Origin: Heliomicrobium modesticaldum Ice1
GTDB taxonomy: Bacteria > Bacillota > Desulfitobacteriia > Heliobacteriales > Heliobacteriaceae
Direction of reading: 5' to 3'
Assembly: GCF_000019165.1 (NCBI RefSeq)
Contig: NC_010337.2
Location: 2,533,501 to 2,597,500, forward strand
Length of the DNA stretch: 64,000 bases
Below the pieces are notes generated by a model that saw only the letters and a list, made by a program, of their open reading frames with translations, searched no databases and was not told the DNA's origin. The first letter of the stretch is position 1. Each line of letters starts with the position of its first letter. Shown one piece after another: positions 52,515 to 60,578 of the stretch. A program made the translations under genes and the position numbers.

Positions 52515-53642
52515 ATGTTTGATCTTGAACAACTCCAGGGCCTCCTGCTCCAACCCTTTTCGTTCCTATATCACCGTTATGACGTCCATGTGATGGTGTA
52601 CCTACGGGGGCATCCAGAATACGAATCCCTGGAGGCCATGATCCTGCTCCGTGAAGGTTCTGATCCGCTGATCTGGGCAATTATCACGCTCCACGATCAA
52701 TCCCAGGTCGATCATGTCAATGACGAGCGGGTGGTCCAACAATTGAAACGAGAAGGACTGAAACGGGAGATCTATTTCCGGACCATCGGTTGCCGCCGGA
52801 CCGTAGAAGAAGAGATCGCCCGCGTTCAGCTCTCCTTCCATTCTTACCGAGGGGAACCGGTCCGCCTCGATTTCGTCGCCGCCAGCAAGACCTCCTCTTT
52901 TTGGGGCGGACCCGTCGACCCAGGGGAACATGCCCGGCGGAATTCCCTGCCAGTCATGTTCCGCCAGCGAAGCACCTTGGCCGGCAAGCGGAGCCGGTTG
53001 CTCATCACCGGCAAAGAGTACGCCATCCCCTGCCGCATCTGGATTCCCTTTTTCTTCACCGGACTCAAGGGGTATTACTCGGAGGTCTTCGATCTAGCGG
53101 TCCTCCGCTCCGGCGATTGGAAGATCCGGTTGGTCGAGAAGCCAAAAAAAGGGGTGACAGGCGAGCGGTGGCGTTTCGTGAGCAACAGCAGCGAGATCGA
53201 CTACGTAATCACGGCCGTCAGTGAGGAACAGCTGGTTGTCCAGTCGGCAGAAAATCATTTGATCCTGTCCCGGCGCAATGACTGCCCCGCTTTACGCGCC
53301 TTCGGTTCCGCCTCCCATACGGTCGCTTCGGGAACAGGAAACTTTGCCGTTCAGTTTGATCCGCCGTTGCCCCTCCCCTCCCTTGACGCCGATCAGTCAG
53401 AAAAAACAAAGGCGGGCATCGAAGCAGCGCCCGCCGGTGAGAGCCAGGAAGGACGGTTTACTTTGTCTATCGACGACAATGAACTCGTCGCCGGAAAAAC
53501 CATGGTTCGGGAACATGCCGAAGGGGTCGAGATTCGCCTGTTACCGGATCACCCCCGCTGGGCGAAGCGGCGGTCGCTGACAATAACAGTGGAGAAACAA
53601 GGCGACGCCTTTTCCATTTGCACCAGCGTTGACCATGGCTAA
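52515..53642 (+). CDS. protein of unknown function
   Basis: 375 residues, soluble, no signal peptide. An N-terminal alpha/beta region (residues 1-110) is followed by a beta-rich part (RIWIPFFFTGLKGYYSEVFD) and a linker rich in Pro, Ala and Glu before a last beta segment. I recognise no family. AAGGGAG lies 9 nt before ATG 52515. It converges on the chemosensory operon, 19 nt from the receptor stop. Confidence 0.65.
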   Translation: MFDLEQLQGLLLQPFSFLYHRYDVHVMVYLRGHPEYESLEAMILLREGSDPLIWAIITLHDQSQVDHVNDERVVQQLKREGLKREIYFRTIGCRRTVEEEIARVQLSFHSYRGEPVRLDFVAASKTSSFWGGPVDPGEHARRNSLPVMFRQRSTLAGKRSRLLITGKEYAIPCRIWIPFFFTGLKGYYSEVFDLAVLRSGDWKIRLVEKPKKGVTGERWRFVSNSSEIDYVITAVSEEQLVVQSAENHLILSRRNDCPALRAFGSASHTVASGTGNFAVQFDPPLPLPSLDADQSEKTKAGIEAAPAGESQEGRFTLSIDDNELVAGKTMVREHAEGVEIRLLPDHPRWAKRRSLTITVEKQGDAFSICTSVDHG

Positions 53643-53661
53643 TCGCATGACCGAAGAGCGA

Positions 53662-54921
53662 CTATGTATCTGACTGCCTTGACGAGTGTTTGAGTGTTGC
53701 CATTTCGCTCAACTGCTTACGGAGAATCTCTGTGTGTTCGAGCATCGTCTCGGCCAATAGCCGAATTTTTTGTCGAGTCGCAGCCTGCTCGATCATGCGC
53801 TGGTTCATGGCTTCCTCTTTCGTCGGGTCCGGAGATCTCAAACAGCCAATCTGGTCGATGCTGTCGACCATGTTTCGACTGGCCTTAGCGATCTGTTCGA
53901 CTGCTGCTGTGACATCATGGATCTGGGTGGCCGTATTGTTGACCAGATCGGCGATGGTCTCAAAGCCGGCGCCGGCGTCACGGGCCAGCTGGGTGCCCGC
54001 TTCTACCTCTTTTCCTCCCGTCTCCATGGATGTGACAGCTTTTGCCGTCTCTCTCTGAATCTCGGCGATGAGGACGCCGATCTCCCGCGCCGCTTTGGCT
54101 GAACTCTCCGCCAGTTTCCGCACCTCTTCGGCGACGACAGCGAAGCCTCTTCCCTGTTCGCCGGCCCGGGCCGCTTCAATGGCCGCATTCAAGGCCAGCA
54201 GGTTCGTCTGATCGGCGATGCTGGTGATCACATTGGCGATTTGGCTGACTTGTCCTGACTTGCTGCCCAGTTGTTGGATGATGGCGGCTGTATGGAGGGA
54301 GGCGTTGCTAACAGATTCCATCTGGTTGACGACGGCCATGATCGAGTTCCACCCCGCCTCAGCCGATGAATAGGCGTCAGCCGCAGACTGGCTGGCAGAT
54401 GCTGAACTCTCGGCGAGGGCTTCCATTGCCTGGGCGATTTCGATCGATTCGCCCCGCAAGCGTTCCGCCAACCGGACCTGTGCTTCCTCAACGGGCGCCT
54501 GCCCGTCCTGCGCCGCTGTCTGGGCTGTCTCAAGGGAAAGGTCATCGAGATAAGCGTCGAGGTGGAATCGCAATTCACCGGCTCCTGTTGCTATGGTTTC
54601 TGCCAAGCGATGCACATCGGCTAGGGCCGCGGCCTGCCTTTCGATAAAGCCCTTGATTTGTCTTTCCGGCGAAGGGTCTGCGTCGCCGCCTAAGCAGGCC
54701 TCCGACACCAGGGCGCGCAGTTTATCCATCTGTGCGACCAATTGGGCAGCCGATAACCCCAGCATCACCGCGGCAACGGCAGTGAAGACACCAAAGAAAA
54801 CACTAAAAAGAGCCGCCCTTGCCGGATCTGAGAAGAAAACGCTCGCGCACGCACCTGCCGCCCCAAGAACGGCGGCGGCAGTGAGCAGCAAGAGCTTGCT
54901 TTTTTCGTTGAACCCGTTCAT
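53662..54921 (-). CDS. short methyl-accepting chemotaxis-like protein
   Basis: 419 residues. Two N-terminal membrane helices with almost no outside loop ([40 protein letters not shown]), then an Ala/Glu-rich helical region and the signalling tip [20 protein letters not shown] with [15 protein letters not shown]. The lack of an outer domain implies a membrane or cytoplasmic signal. Last gene of the operon with the CheA-like kinase, CheY and CheX-like genes. Confidence 0.9.
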   Translation of the reverse strand: MNGFNEKSKLLLLTAAAVLGAAGACASVFFSDPARAALFSVFFGVFTAVAAVMLGLSAAQLVAQMDKLRALVSEACLGGDADPSPERQIKGFIERQAAALADVHRLAETIATGAGELRFHLDAYLDDLSLETAQTAAQDGQAPVEEAQVRLAERLRGESIEIAQAMEALAESSASASQSAADAYSSAEAGWNSIMAVVNQMESVSNASLHTAAIIQQLGSKSGQVSQIANVITSIADQTNLLALNAAIEAARAGEQGRGFAVVAEEVRKLAESSAKAAREIGVLIAEIQRETAKAVTSMETGGKEVEAGTQLARDAGAGFETIADLVNNTATQIHDVTAAVEQIAKASRNMVDSIDQIGCLRSPDPTKEEAMNQRMIEQAATRQKIRLLAETMLEHTEILRKQLSEMATLKHSSRQSDT

Positions 54922-54977
54922 CTTCCGCGATACCCACCTTTCCCGTCAGCCGGGTTCACCCTTTTTCGCTCCCTCGA

Positions 54978-56930
54978 TCAAGTGATGATGCGAGGGAGAC
55001 GGAAGATGAAGGCAGTTCCTTTTCCGACTTCAGAGCAGACTTCGACACTCCCCCCGAGGCTTTCCACCTCAGCCCGGACAGCAGCCATCCCGACGCCGCG
55101 GCCCGATACGATGCTGACTTCATCTTTCGTGGAAAAGCGGTCCATGAAGATGATCTCGATGACTTCCTTGTCAGAGAGGCCATCGATGGCTTCCTCTGAG
55201 TAAATCCCTTTCTCCAGCGCCTTGGCTTTGATCACGGCAGGGTCAATCCCTTTGCCGTCGTCGGCGATGACAAGGGTAAAGCCTTCCGATTCAGCCTTCA
55301 CTTCTACCCGGATCGTTCCGTATTCAGGCTTGCCGGCTTCGATGCGGCTGTCCATATCCTCGATGCCGTGGTCGACGACATTGCGGAAGACATGGATAAG
55401 GGATTTGCAGAACTTCGTATAAGCCCTCTTGTCAATAAAGATGTCGTCACCGCTGATCTCGATCGGCTTGATGCCCTTTTCTAACCGTTCTGCCAGGCTT
55501 TGCACGTATTCGCCATAAGGCGCCAGAATATCTTTAAAGTTGCTGCAACGGAGTCGCCTGATCAGGGACAACAGTTCAGCCTGTTGCTCATCCGAGAAAG
55601 CAGCGGTGACACGCTGTTCGATCTCAATGATCCGGTCAAGGCTGACCGCAAAGGTCTGGCTCTGGCAGAAGAAGTCTTCGCCCAGGATCTCGGTGATGAT
55701 CTCCCGGTCGCGGGCGAGATAGTGCTCGCAGTCGACAGAATCTACGATCTCTTTGATGGCCTCAACAGTGACATTGCCGCTGTCGGTCAACAGAGAGAGA
55801 CGATCTTCCAACTCATGCAGATGGGCAGCCGTGTGGGAAAGGTGCAGCTGGCTGAAGTCTCCTTTGTATGTGTGGACAGCGCGGTAGATCTCAGACAGCT
55901 TTTCTGCTGGGCTGTAGCCGCTCTCGAGGATTTCTGGAACAGTCTTCTCCATGAGCTCTTTGAAGCCGTCCATGCCGTTGATGATGTCGCTCTGGCAGGA
56001 GAGCGCTTTGAGCACCATCTTCAGATTGTTTTTTTCCTCGATCATCTTTTGTTCGAGCGCTTTTTTCTCGGTAATGTCGGTGAGGATCGCCATCACGATC
56101 TTCTGCTCCAGTTGAGGAATGACCTTATACTCACACTGGATGATCTTTTCTGCAACCTTGATTTCGCTTGGCAGCAGGGAGATGTAGACATTCCTCTCCA
56201 GGCTGTTATTGGCATTGAAGATCCCTTTCAGCACCGCATCAGTCGTTTCCCGTTCCTCTTGAGAAAGGTGGCAACCGATCAATTCAAGAAAGTTGAGCCC
56301 GCCGATTTCCCTTTCGAAGATATCGACACATTCCAAGCTGTACTCGTTGAAGATGACCAGGTCATTCCCAAAGGACAAAAAACCTTGACCCGCGTTGTCC
56401 ATCAGATTTTTGATCGTTTCCTTCTGTTTTTCCAGCAGCCGAATCTGCTTTTCCCTGCGTTTGGACAGTTCTACCATGAAGCGGCGGATGCTGATTGCGC
56501 CAAGGTAGCAGCCCTTGTCCTCGACAAGGATGAAATCGTAGAGGCTGTCCTGGTCGCGGCTCATAGACAGCATGCCGATCTGCGTGATATCCGTGCTGGG
56601 ATTGACGATCAGCGGCTGCTTGTTCATGACACGGTTCACGGGCCGGGTCAGGAAAACCTCCCGTCCAAACTGCCGGCCGATCCTGCGGTAAAAGCTGTTC
56701 CGCATGATCAGTCCCGCTGCGCGGCCTTGTTTAAGTACGACGACGCCTTCTATGTTCTCATCGGCCTCGAAGATTTCCAGGACACGATTCCCCAGATCGT
56801 TAAAATCGACGACGGGAACCTTCTGAATCAACTTACCGATATGCACGTCATAATGATCGCCTGTTTCTTCTGCGTCGAGGGCACCGTTTTTTTCCGGGAG
56901 GTTGATGAGTATCTCTTCCATTACCGCCAT
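54978..56930 (-). CDS. CBS-PAS-HPt-HATPase kinase, CheA-like
   Basis: 650 residues, cytoplasmic. A pair of CBS-like repeats (about 30-160), a PAS-like domain (about 180-300; GFLSFGNDLVIFNEYSLECV), a coiled link, an HPt domain with phospho-acceptor His in YRAVHTYKGDFSQLHL, and a CheA-type ATPase (SLIHVFRNVVDHGIEDM, ADDGKGIDP, GRGVGMAAVRAEVESLGG). The CheA P2 and CheW-like P5 domains are missing, so it would not dock onto a normal receptor array. CheY at 56987 is the obvious target. ATG 56930 has AAAGGGG 9 nt upstream. Confidence 0.85.
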   Translation of the reverse strand: MAVMEEILINLPEKNGALDAEETGDHYDVHIGKLIQKVPVVDFNDLGNRVLEIFEADENIEGVVVLKQGRAAGLIMRNSFYRRIGRQFGREVFLTRPVNRVMNKQPLIVNPSTDITQIGMLSMSRDQDSLYDFILVEDKGCYLGAISIRRFMVELSKRREKQIRLLEKQKETIKNLMDNAGQGFLSFGNDLVIFNEYSLECVDIFEREIGGLNFLELIGCHLSQEERETTDAVLKGIFNANNSLERNVYISLLPSEIKVAEKIIQCEYKVIPQLEQKIVMAILTDITEKKALEQKMIEEKNNLKMVLKALSCQSDIINGMDGFKELMEKTVPEILESGYSPAEKLSEIYRAVHTYKGDFSQLHLSHTAAHLHELEDRLSLLTDSGNVTVEAIKEIVDSVDCEHYLARDREIITEILGEDFFCQSQTFAVSLDRIIEIEQRVTAAFSDEQQAELLSLIRRLRCSNFKDILAPYGEYVQSLAERLEKGIKPIEISGDDIFIDKRAYTKFCKSLIHVFRNVVDHGIEDMDSRIEAGKPEYGTIRVEVKAESEGFTLVIADDGKGIDPAVIKAKALEKGIYSEEAIDGLSDKEVIEIIFMDRFSTKDEVSIVSGRGVGMAAVRAEVESLGGSVEVCSEVGKGTAFIFRLPRIIT

Positions 56931-56986
56931 AGGACTCAACCCCTTTCATCCAATTCGACACAATGCCATTGGAAAGCTTTCAGCCC

Positions 56987-57349
56987 TTAGGCTTTCAATA
57001 CCTCATCAACGGCGCTGAGGACCTTATTAGCGTCGAAGGGTTTCGTCACATAGCTTTTGGCGCCGCTGTTGATCGCTTCGAGAATCTTCGGCGCCTGACC
57101 CAAGGCGGAGATCATGATCACTTTGGCCCGCGGATTTTCCTGGATGATCTTTTTTAGCGCCGCGATGCCGTCCATTTTCGGCATGGTGATGTCCATGGTG
57201 ACCAGTTCCGGTTTCAGTTCGCTGTATTTCTTGCAGGCTTCCTCACCGTTGACAGCTTCACCGACAATCTCGTGACCTTTTGTGGTCAATATTTTCTTCA
57301 GGTTGCCTCGGGACAGGTTAGAATCGTCACAGATTAAAATACGCGCCAT
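56987..57349 (-). CDS. cheY: CheY-like single-domain response regulator
   Basis: 120 residues. Receiver domain only: acidic pair in LICDDSNLSR, phospho-acceptor Asp in LVTMDITMPKMDG, switch residues in VIMISALGQ and Lys in SYVTKPFDANK. It lies between the CheX-like gene and the kinase, 27 nt and 56 nt away. It should be phosphorylated by the HPt kinase; the output could be the flagellar or pilus motor, or another partner. Confidence 0.95.
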   Translation of the reverse strand: MARILICDDSNLSRGNLKKILTTKGHEIVGEAVNGEEACKKYSELKPELVTMDITMPKMDGIAALKKIIQENPRAKVIMISALGQAPKILEAINSGAKSYVTKPFDANKVLSAVDEVLKA

Positions 57350-57375
57350 GGCTTACGAACCTCCTTGTTGTCAAT

Positions 57376-58272
57376 TTACCCGGCAATAGCGGGAATCCCT
57401 TCGGCGAAGATGAAATCAATTCGGCCGAAAGGCAAGTGAACGGGGATGCGAAAGAGAGTCTGGCCTCTCAGCAAGGCTTTTTCCTGGCACAGCGTCGGTG
57501 GCTGCAGTTCCAAATCAATGCCCTGGTTGGACAAAGAGGCCAAGAAGAGACCGCAGGTGACGTTTAAGAATTCGCCGAGCGAATCCTGCATCTCAATATC
57601 GTCGATGCCCAGACCTTCGCTGAAACGGAGGGCGAACTGTTCGATCACATCCTGTTCTCCGGCAAGTCCCATGAACAGGTCGTAGCTGCCGTTCATCGTC
57701 GTAAAGACCAACCTTTTGAAGGCAACCTGTTCAACCACTTCTCCCTGACTGAAACGGAAATTGCTTTCGACAAAACGGAAGGTATTCTTAACAAAGCTGA
57801 GGAAGGCATCGCGATAGAGCCGGTTCTCCTCGGACTGGTTGAGCTTCAAGAAGACATCGACCATGGCCTCCATATCGTCATTTTTCAACGCTTCGAATTC
57901 CTGGTCGCTGATGTTACGCTGTTCTTTAAACTCTCTCAGCAGATCGGCCATCTGGTCATAGGTGAAGAATCCTTTATCGACAAGCACCTGGCTGAGGGCG
58001 AGATAACTGCTTGACTGATTGCCCAGCAACTCTTCCAGTTGGGCGACAGTCAGAAACCCTTCCTGTACAGCCAGTTCGCCAAAACGTTTGTCTTGCTTAA
58101 GCTGCAGGCTGTGGATCTGTTCGACCTGCTCTCCTGTCATGTATCCGGCATCAATCGCCAACACGCCAAGCCGTGCCCGGACATGCTTCAAACGATTTAA
58201 CACTTCACCTAATTGGTCCATCGTGAGTAAATGCCGTTCAAGAAGGTAATTGCCAAAAAACTGGGTGAACAT
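57376..58272 (-). CDS. CheX-like protein with N-terminal helical repeats
   Basis: 298 residues. The first 120 residues contain three repeats of about 40 residues of the form LGVLAIDAGYMTGEQVEQI, FGELAVQEGFLTVAQLEEL and SQVLVDKGFFTYDQMADL, resembling the N-terminal domain of type II/IV secretion ATPases. The C-terminal half (about 155-298) resembles CheX/FliY phosphatase folds (FTTMNGSYDLFMGL, SLGEFLNVTCGLF). It may remove phosphate from CheY. First gene of the operon. Confidence 0.7.
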   Translation of the reverse strand: MFTQFFGNYLLERHLLTMDQLGEVLNRLKHVRARLGVLAIDAGYMTGEQVEQIHSLQLKQDKRFGELAVQEGFLTVAQLEELLGNQSSSYLALSQVLVDKGFFTYDQMADLLREFKEQRNISDQEFEALKNDDMEAMVDVFLKLNQSEENRLYRDAFLSFVKNTFRFVESNFRFSQGEVVEQVAFKRLVFTTMNGSYDLFMGLAGEQDVIEQFALRFSEGLGIDDIEMQDSLGEFLNVTCGLFLASLSNQGIDLELQPPTLCQEKALLRGQTLFRIPVHLPFGRIDFIFAEGIPAIAG

Positions 58273-58418
58273 GCTGTCAAGACCTCTCTCTCGTTGTTCG
58301 TTGCTATTTGTAGAGGTGGTTTAGGGCCGAAGGACATGACTTCCCGTTCATCATAATAATGGTGAAGTGTTATCCAGAATTTACTGGTTCGTTAAGGAAA
58401 CGTAAAAGTCCGCTTAAA
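58273..58418 (-). promoter_or_regulatory. upstream region of the chemosensory operon, cut by an IS element
   Basis: 146 nt between the CheX-like start and the IS. ATTATGAT is a weak -10 candidate. No sigma-D (TAAA-N15-GCCGATAA) box was found. Anything further upstream has been displaced by the IS. Confidence 0.3.
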
Positions 58419-58521
58419 GAGGCCGTCTAGAAAATAAGCAAATTCCCTAGCCAGCCCTTGCAAAAGCATGATTTTTTAATACAAACAGCAAAAAACTAGA
58501 GTCTTTTTATCGGTCTCACCG

Positions 58522-58552
58522 GCCCTTTTTGAGGATTTTCCTCAAAAAGGGC
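58522..58552 (-). terminator. hairpin behind the IS transposase gene
   Basis: Perfect inverted repeat GCCCTTTTTGAGGA (58522-58535) / TCCTCAAAAAGGGC (58539-58552) with a 3-nt loop. Confidence 0.7.
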
Positions 58553-58570
58553 AGATCTCCCCCTTGCACC

Positions 58571-60193
58571 TTATGCGGCTTTTTTGAAAGCAACACCGCG
58601 TAAGGCACTCACCTCCAACACCATGGTTGCATTCTTATCATTTCGTAGACGGTTGAGTTTTTGAAAGTTCGCCGCTAACGCGCTGAGCCGGGCGGCATAA
58701 GCCAGATTTCGTTTTCCGATACGGCGAACCCGGCGCAGTCCGTAACGGTTGACCAGTTCATTTTGCTTGGCTTCGATGCGGCTGCGAAGACGCATCTGTT
58801 CCTTATAGATTTTCGTTTGGGAGTGCTTTGCCGCCTCGAGCATGACACCATAGGCGTTGTGAATAAAAATCGTGCGCCGATGTTTCTTTTCTTTAAAACA
58901 GGTCGTGTAACGAGGGCAGTGCTTGCAATCATGGTCCTTGGCGCGAAGCACGAAGTTCTTCCCATCTGCCACTTCCGAATAGGTGGTGATGACTTTTCCT
59001 CTCGGGCAGATCAGTTGTGTTTGGTCTTCGGAAACTTGAAATCCCTCGCCCGCGAGGATATCACATTTTGTCTTTGGTGAAAGTGGCGCCACTACGTCAA
59101 TGCCTTTTTCCTTGAGGGTGACACGGTCATCGCCCGCACCATAGTGGGTATCTCCAATGATCGTCGGGTTTTCTACACAATCGGTGGGAAGCTGATCCGC
59201 TAACGGCACCAGACTGGAGCCGTCATAGTCGTTGGCTTTCATGGCCTCGGCGGCGGCGATAAATCCGGAATTTCCGACTTCGACGATGGCCATCTTATAC
59301 CCGCGCCATTTCGTCTTGCCCTTACAACCGAAACGGGCTTCGCTGTCTACAGCCGAAACTATCATATCTTTGACAGAACCGCCGGGGGCTATCTCAAGAG
59401 TTCCATCATCTTTCCGAATGATTCGTTCACGGAGGATACGGCAAAGCAAAAGGGCGTAATGAATGACATCGGGCTTCTTCTTCCACGAAGCCTCCGATGA
59501 CTCCACGTAGGCCAGCAGTTCGTCAGCCTCGCTGACCACTTCAACAAGCCGTTCCATTTTGGCCTTATCGTCCAGGTTATGCTCTTTCACTTCCGTCACT
59601 GTTTCCAGGTAACGTACCGCCCGAGGGGCATGGGGGATTGCATGCCATGGAACACTGTATTGCTTCGCCAAAAGACGCACCAACAGGCGCATGGCTTGGC
59701 GGATCAGTTCGATGGTCGTGGGGGCACTGATGGGAGCTATGACATGGGTCGTGTCCGTTATCCAAGGTTCTTTCCCTGTCAAAACGCCCAGGTAGTACAT
59801 CAACCGGATAAAGCGATCGAGATAGACCTTATCAAGTTCCTTTTGGATGAGCCGTTGCCGGTGGACGCCAAAATTGGCGTGATCAATGCCCGGTTCATCG
59901 AGGGCCATTCCTAACGCAAACTTGACCTCGATGTTCACACGTGTCTGTGCTTCCATCCCCCGGTCTGTTTCGCCCAGCATTTCCTGTAACATGCAGGCCA
60001 TCGTCATCTGCCGGGCCGCATGACTGGGACGTCCGTTGTCAAGGCAATAGAGACCTGTAAAATCCTCCGGTTGTATTAATAGGGGCGCCAATTCACGAAA
60101 CAGGCGAAAGACGGAATCGGCAGGCACAAGTTGGTCCCAGAGGGCTGCAAAGTCGTAAAAGCTAACTTGGGGGTCCACATCGAATCGAAACAA
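58571..60193 (-). CDS. IS1182-type transposase
   Basis: 540 residues, full length. N-terminal DUF772-like domain with RPSHAARQMTMACMLQEMLG, DDE core with the first Asp in PWITDTTHVIAP, a second in NPTIIGDTHYGAGDDR and a C-terminal Cys cluster (CKHCPRYTTCF), then the basic RMRLRSRIEAKQNELVNRYG-like region of the IS1182 family (the last quoted from about residue 465). No frameshift is seen, so it may be active. Confidence 0.93.
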   Translation of the reverse strand: MFRFDVDPQVSFYDFAALWDQLVPADSVFRLFRELAPLLIQPEDFTGLYCLDNGRPSHAARQMTMACMLQEMLGETDRGMEAQTRVNIEVKFALGMALDEPGIDHANFGVHRQRLIQKELDKVYLDRFIRLMYYLGVLTGKEPWITDTTHVIAPISAPTTIELIRQAMRLLVRLLAKQYSVPWHAIPHAPRAVRYLETVTEVKEHNLDDKAKMERLVEVVSEADELLAYVESSEASWKKKPDVIHYALLLCRILRERIIRKDDGTLEIAPGGSVKDMIVSAVDSEARFGCKGKTKWRGYKMAIVEVGNSGFIAAAEAMKANDYDGSSLVPLADQLPTDCVENPTIIGDTHYGAGDDRVTLKEKGIDVVAPLSPKTKCDILAGEGFQVSEDQTQLICPRGKVITTYSEVADGKNFVLRAKDHDCKHCPRYTTCFKEKKHRRTIFIHNAYGVMLEAAKHSQTKIYKEQMRLRSRIEAKQNELVNRYGLRRVRRIGKRNLAYAARLSALAANFQKLNRLRNDKNATMVLEVSALRGVAFKKAA

Positions 60194-60337
60194 GGTACAT
60201 CGCCTCGCTATAAACAGTCTTTGTACCTATATCCTTCGACGCGAAGAGTCGAATTCCCTTTAAATTCCACCAATTTCCATATAAAAACGTCTTGCTTTTT
60301 GCCCTCTCTTGAGGGGGTTTTTAGACAGACTCTTAAA

Positions 60338-60578
60338 GCTTTTGCGATAAAAGAAATGATTGACAAGGTTGGCGGCTAGTTAGGCAAAATGCTGTCATTC
60401 CATTCTTTTGATCCGTTTTTAACTGACAAATCTGCTATAATGTTCTGTAGACACAAAGATTAGGCAAAGCACTCCAAGGGCATGATCATCGTCCCCCTTT
60501 GAAGGTTTGGGGATATCCCATCCCCTTCCTTACATAGTGATTAAGAGGTATAGTGAAAAGTGAGGAGGATTTTGTTTC
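60338..60578 (+). promoter_or_regulatory. upstream region of the glutamate-synthase-like gene
   Basis: 241 nt. An extended -10, TG-C-TATAAT (60433-60441), has no good -35. A small GGGGAT/ATCCCC hairpin lies near 60510-60527 in the leader. The ribosome site GAGGAGG lies 10 nt before ATG 60579. Confidence 0.5.

Larger units (their letters stand above)
58419..60332 (-). mobile_element. IS1182-family insertion sequence with 5-bp target duplication
   Basis: About 1914 bp. Imperfect terminal inverted repeats: GAGGCCGTCTAGAAAA at the left (58419) and GAGTCTGTCTAAAAA at the right (reverse complement, 60332). Both ends are flanked by TTAAA (58414-58418 and 60333-60337). It contains one transposase gene and an internal terminator hairpin. 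It lies between the chemosensory operon and the glutamate-synthase-like gene. Confidence 0.8.
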
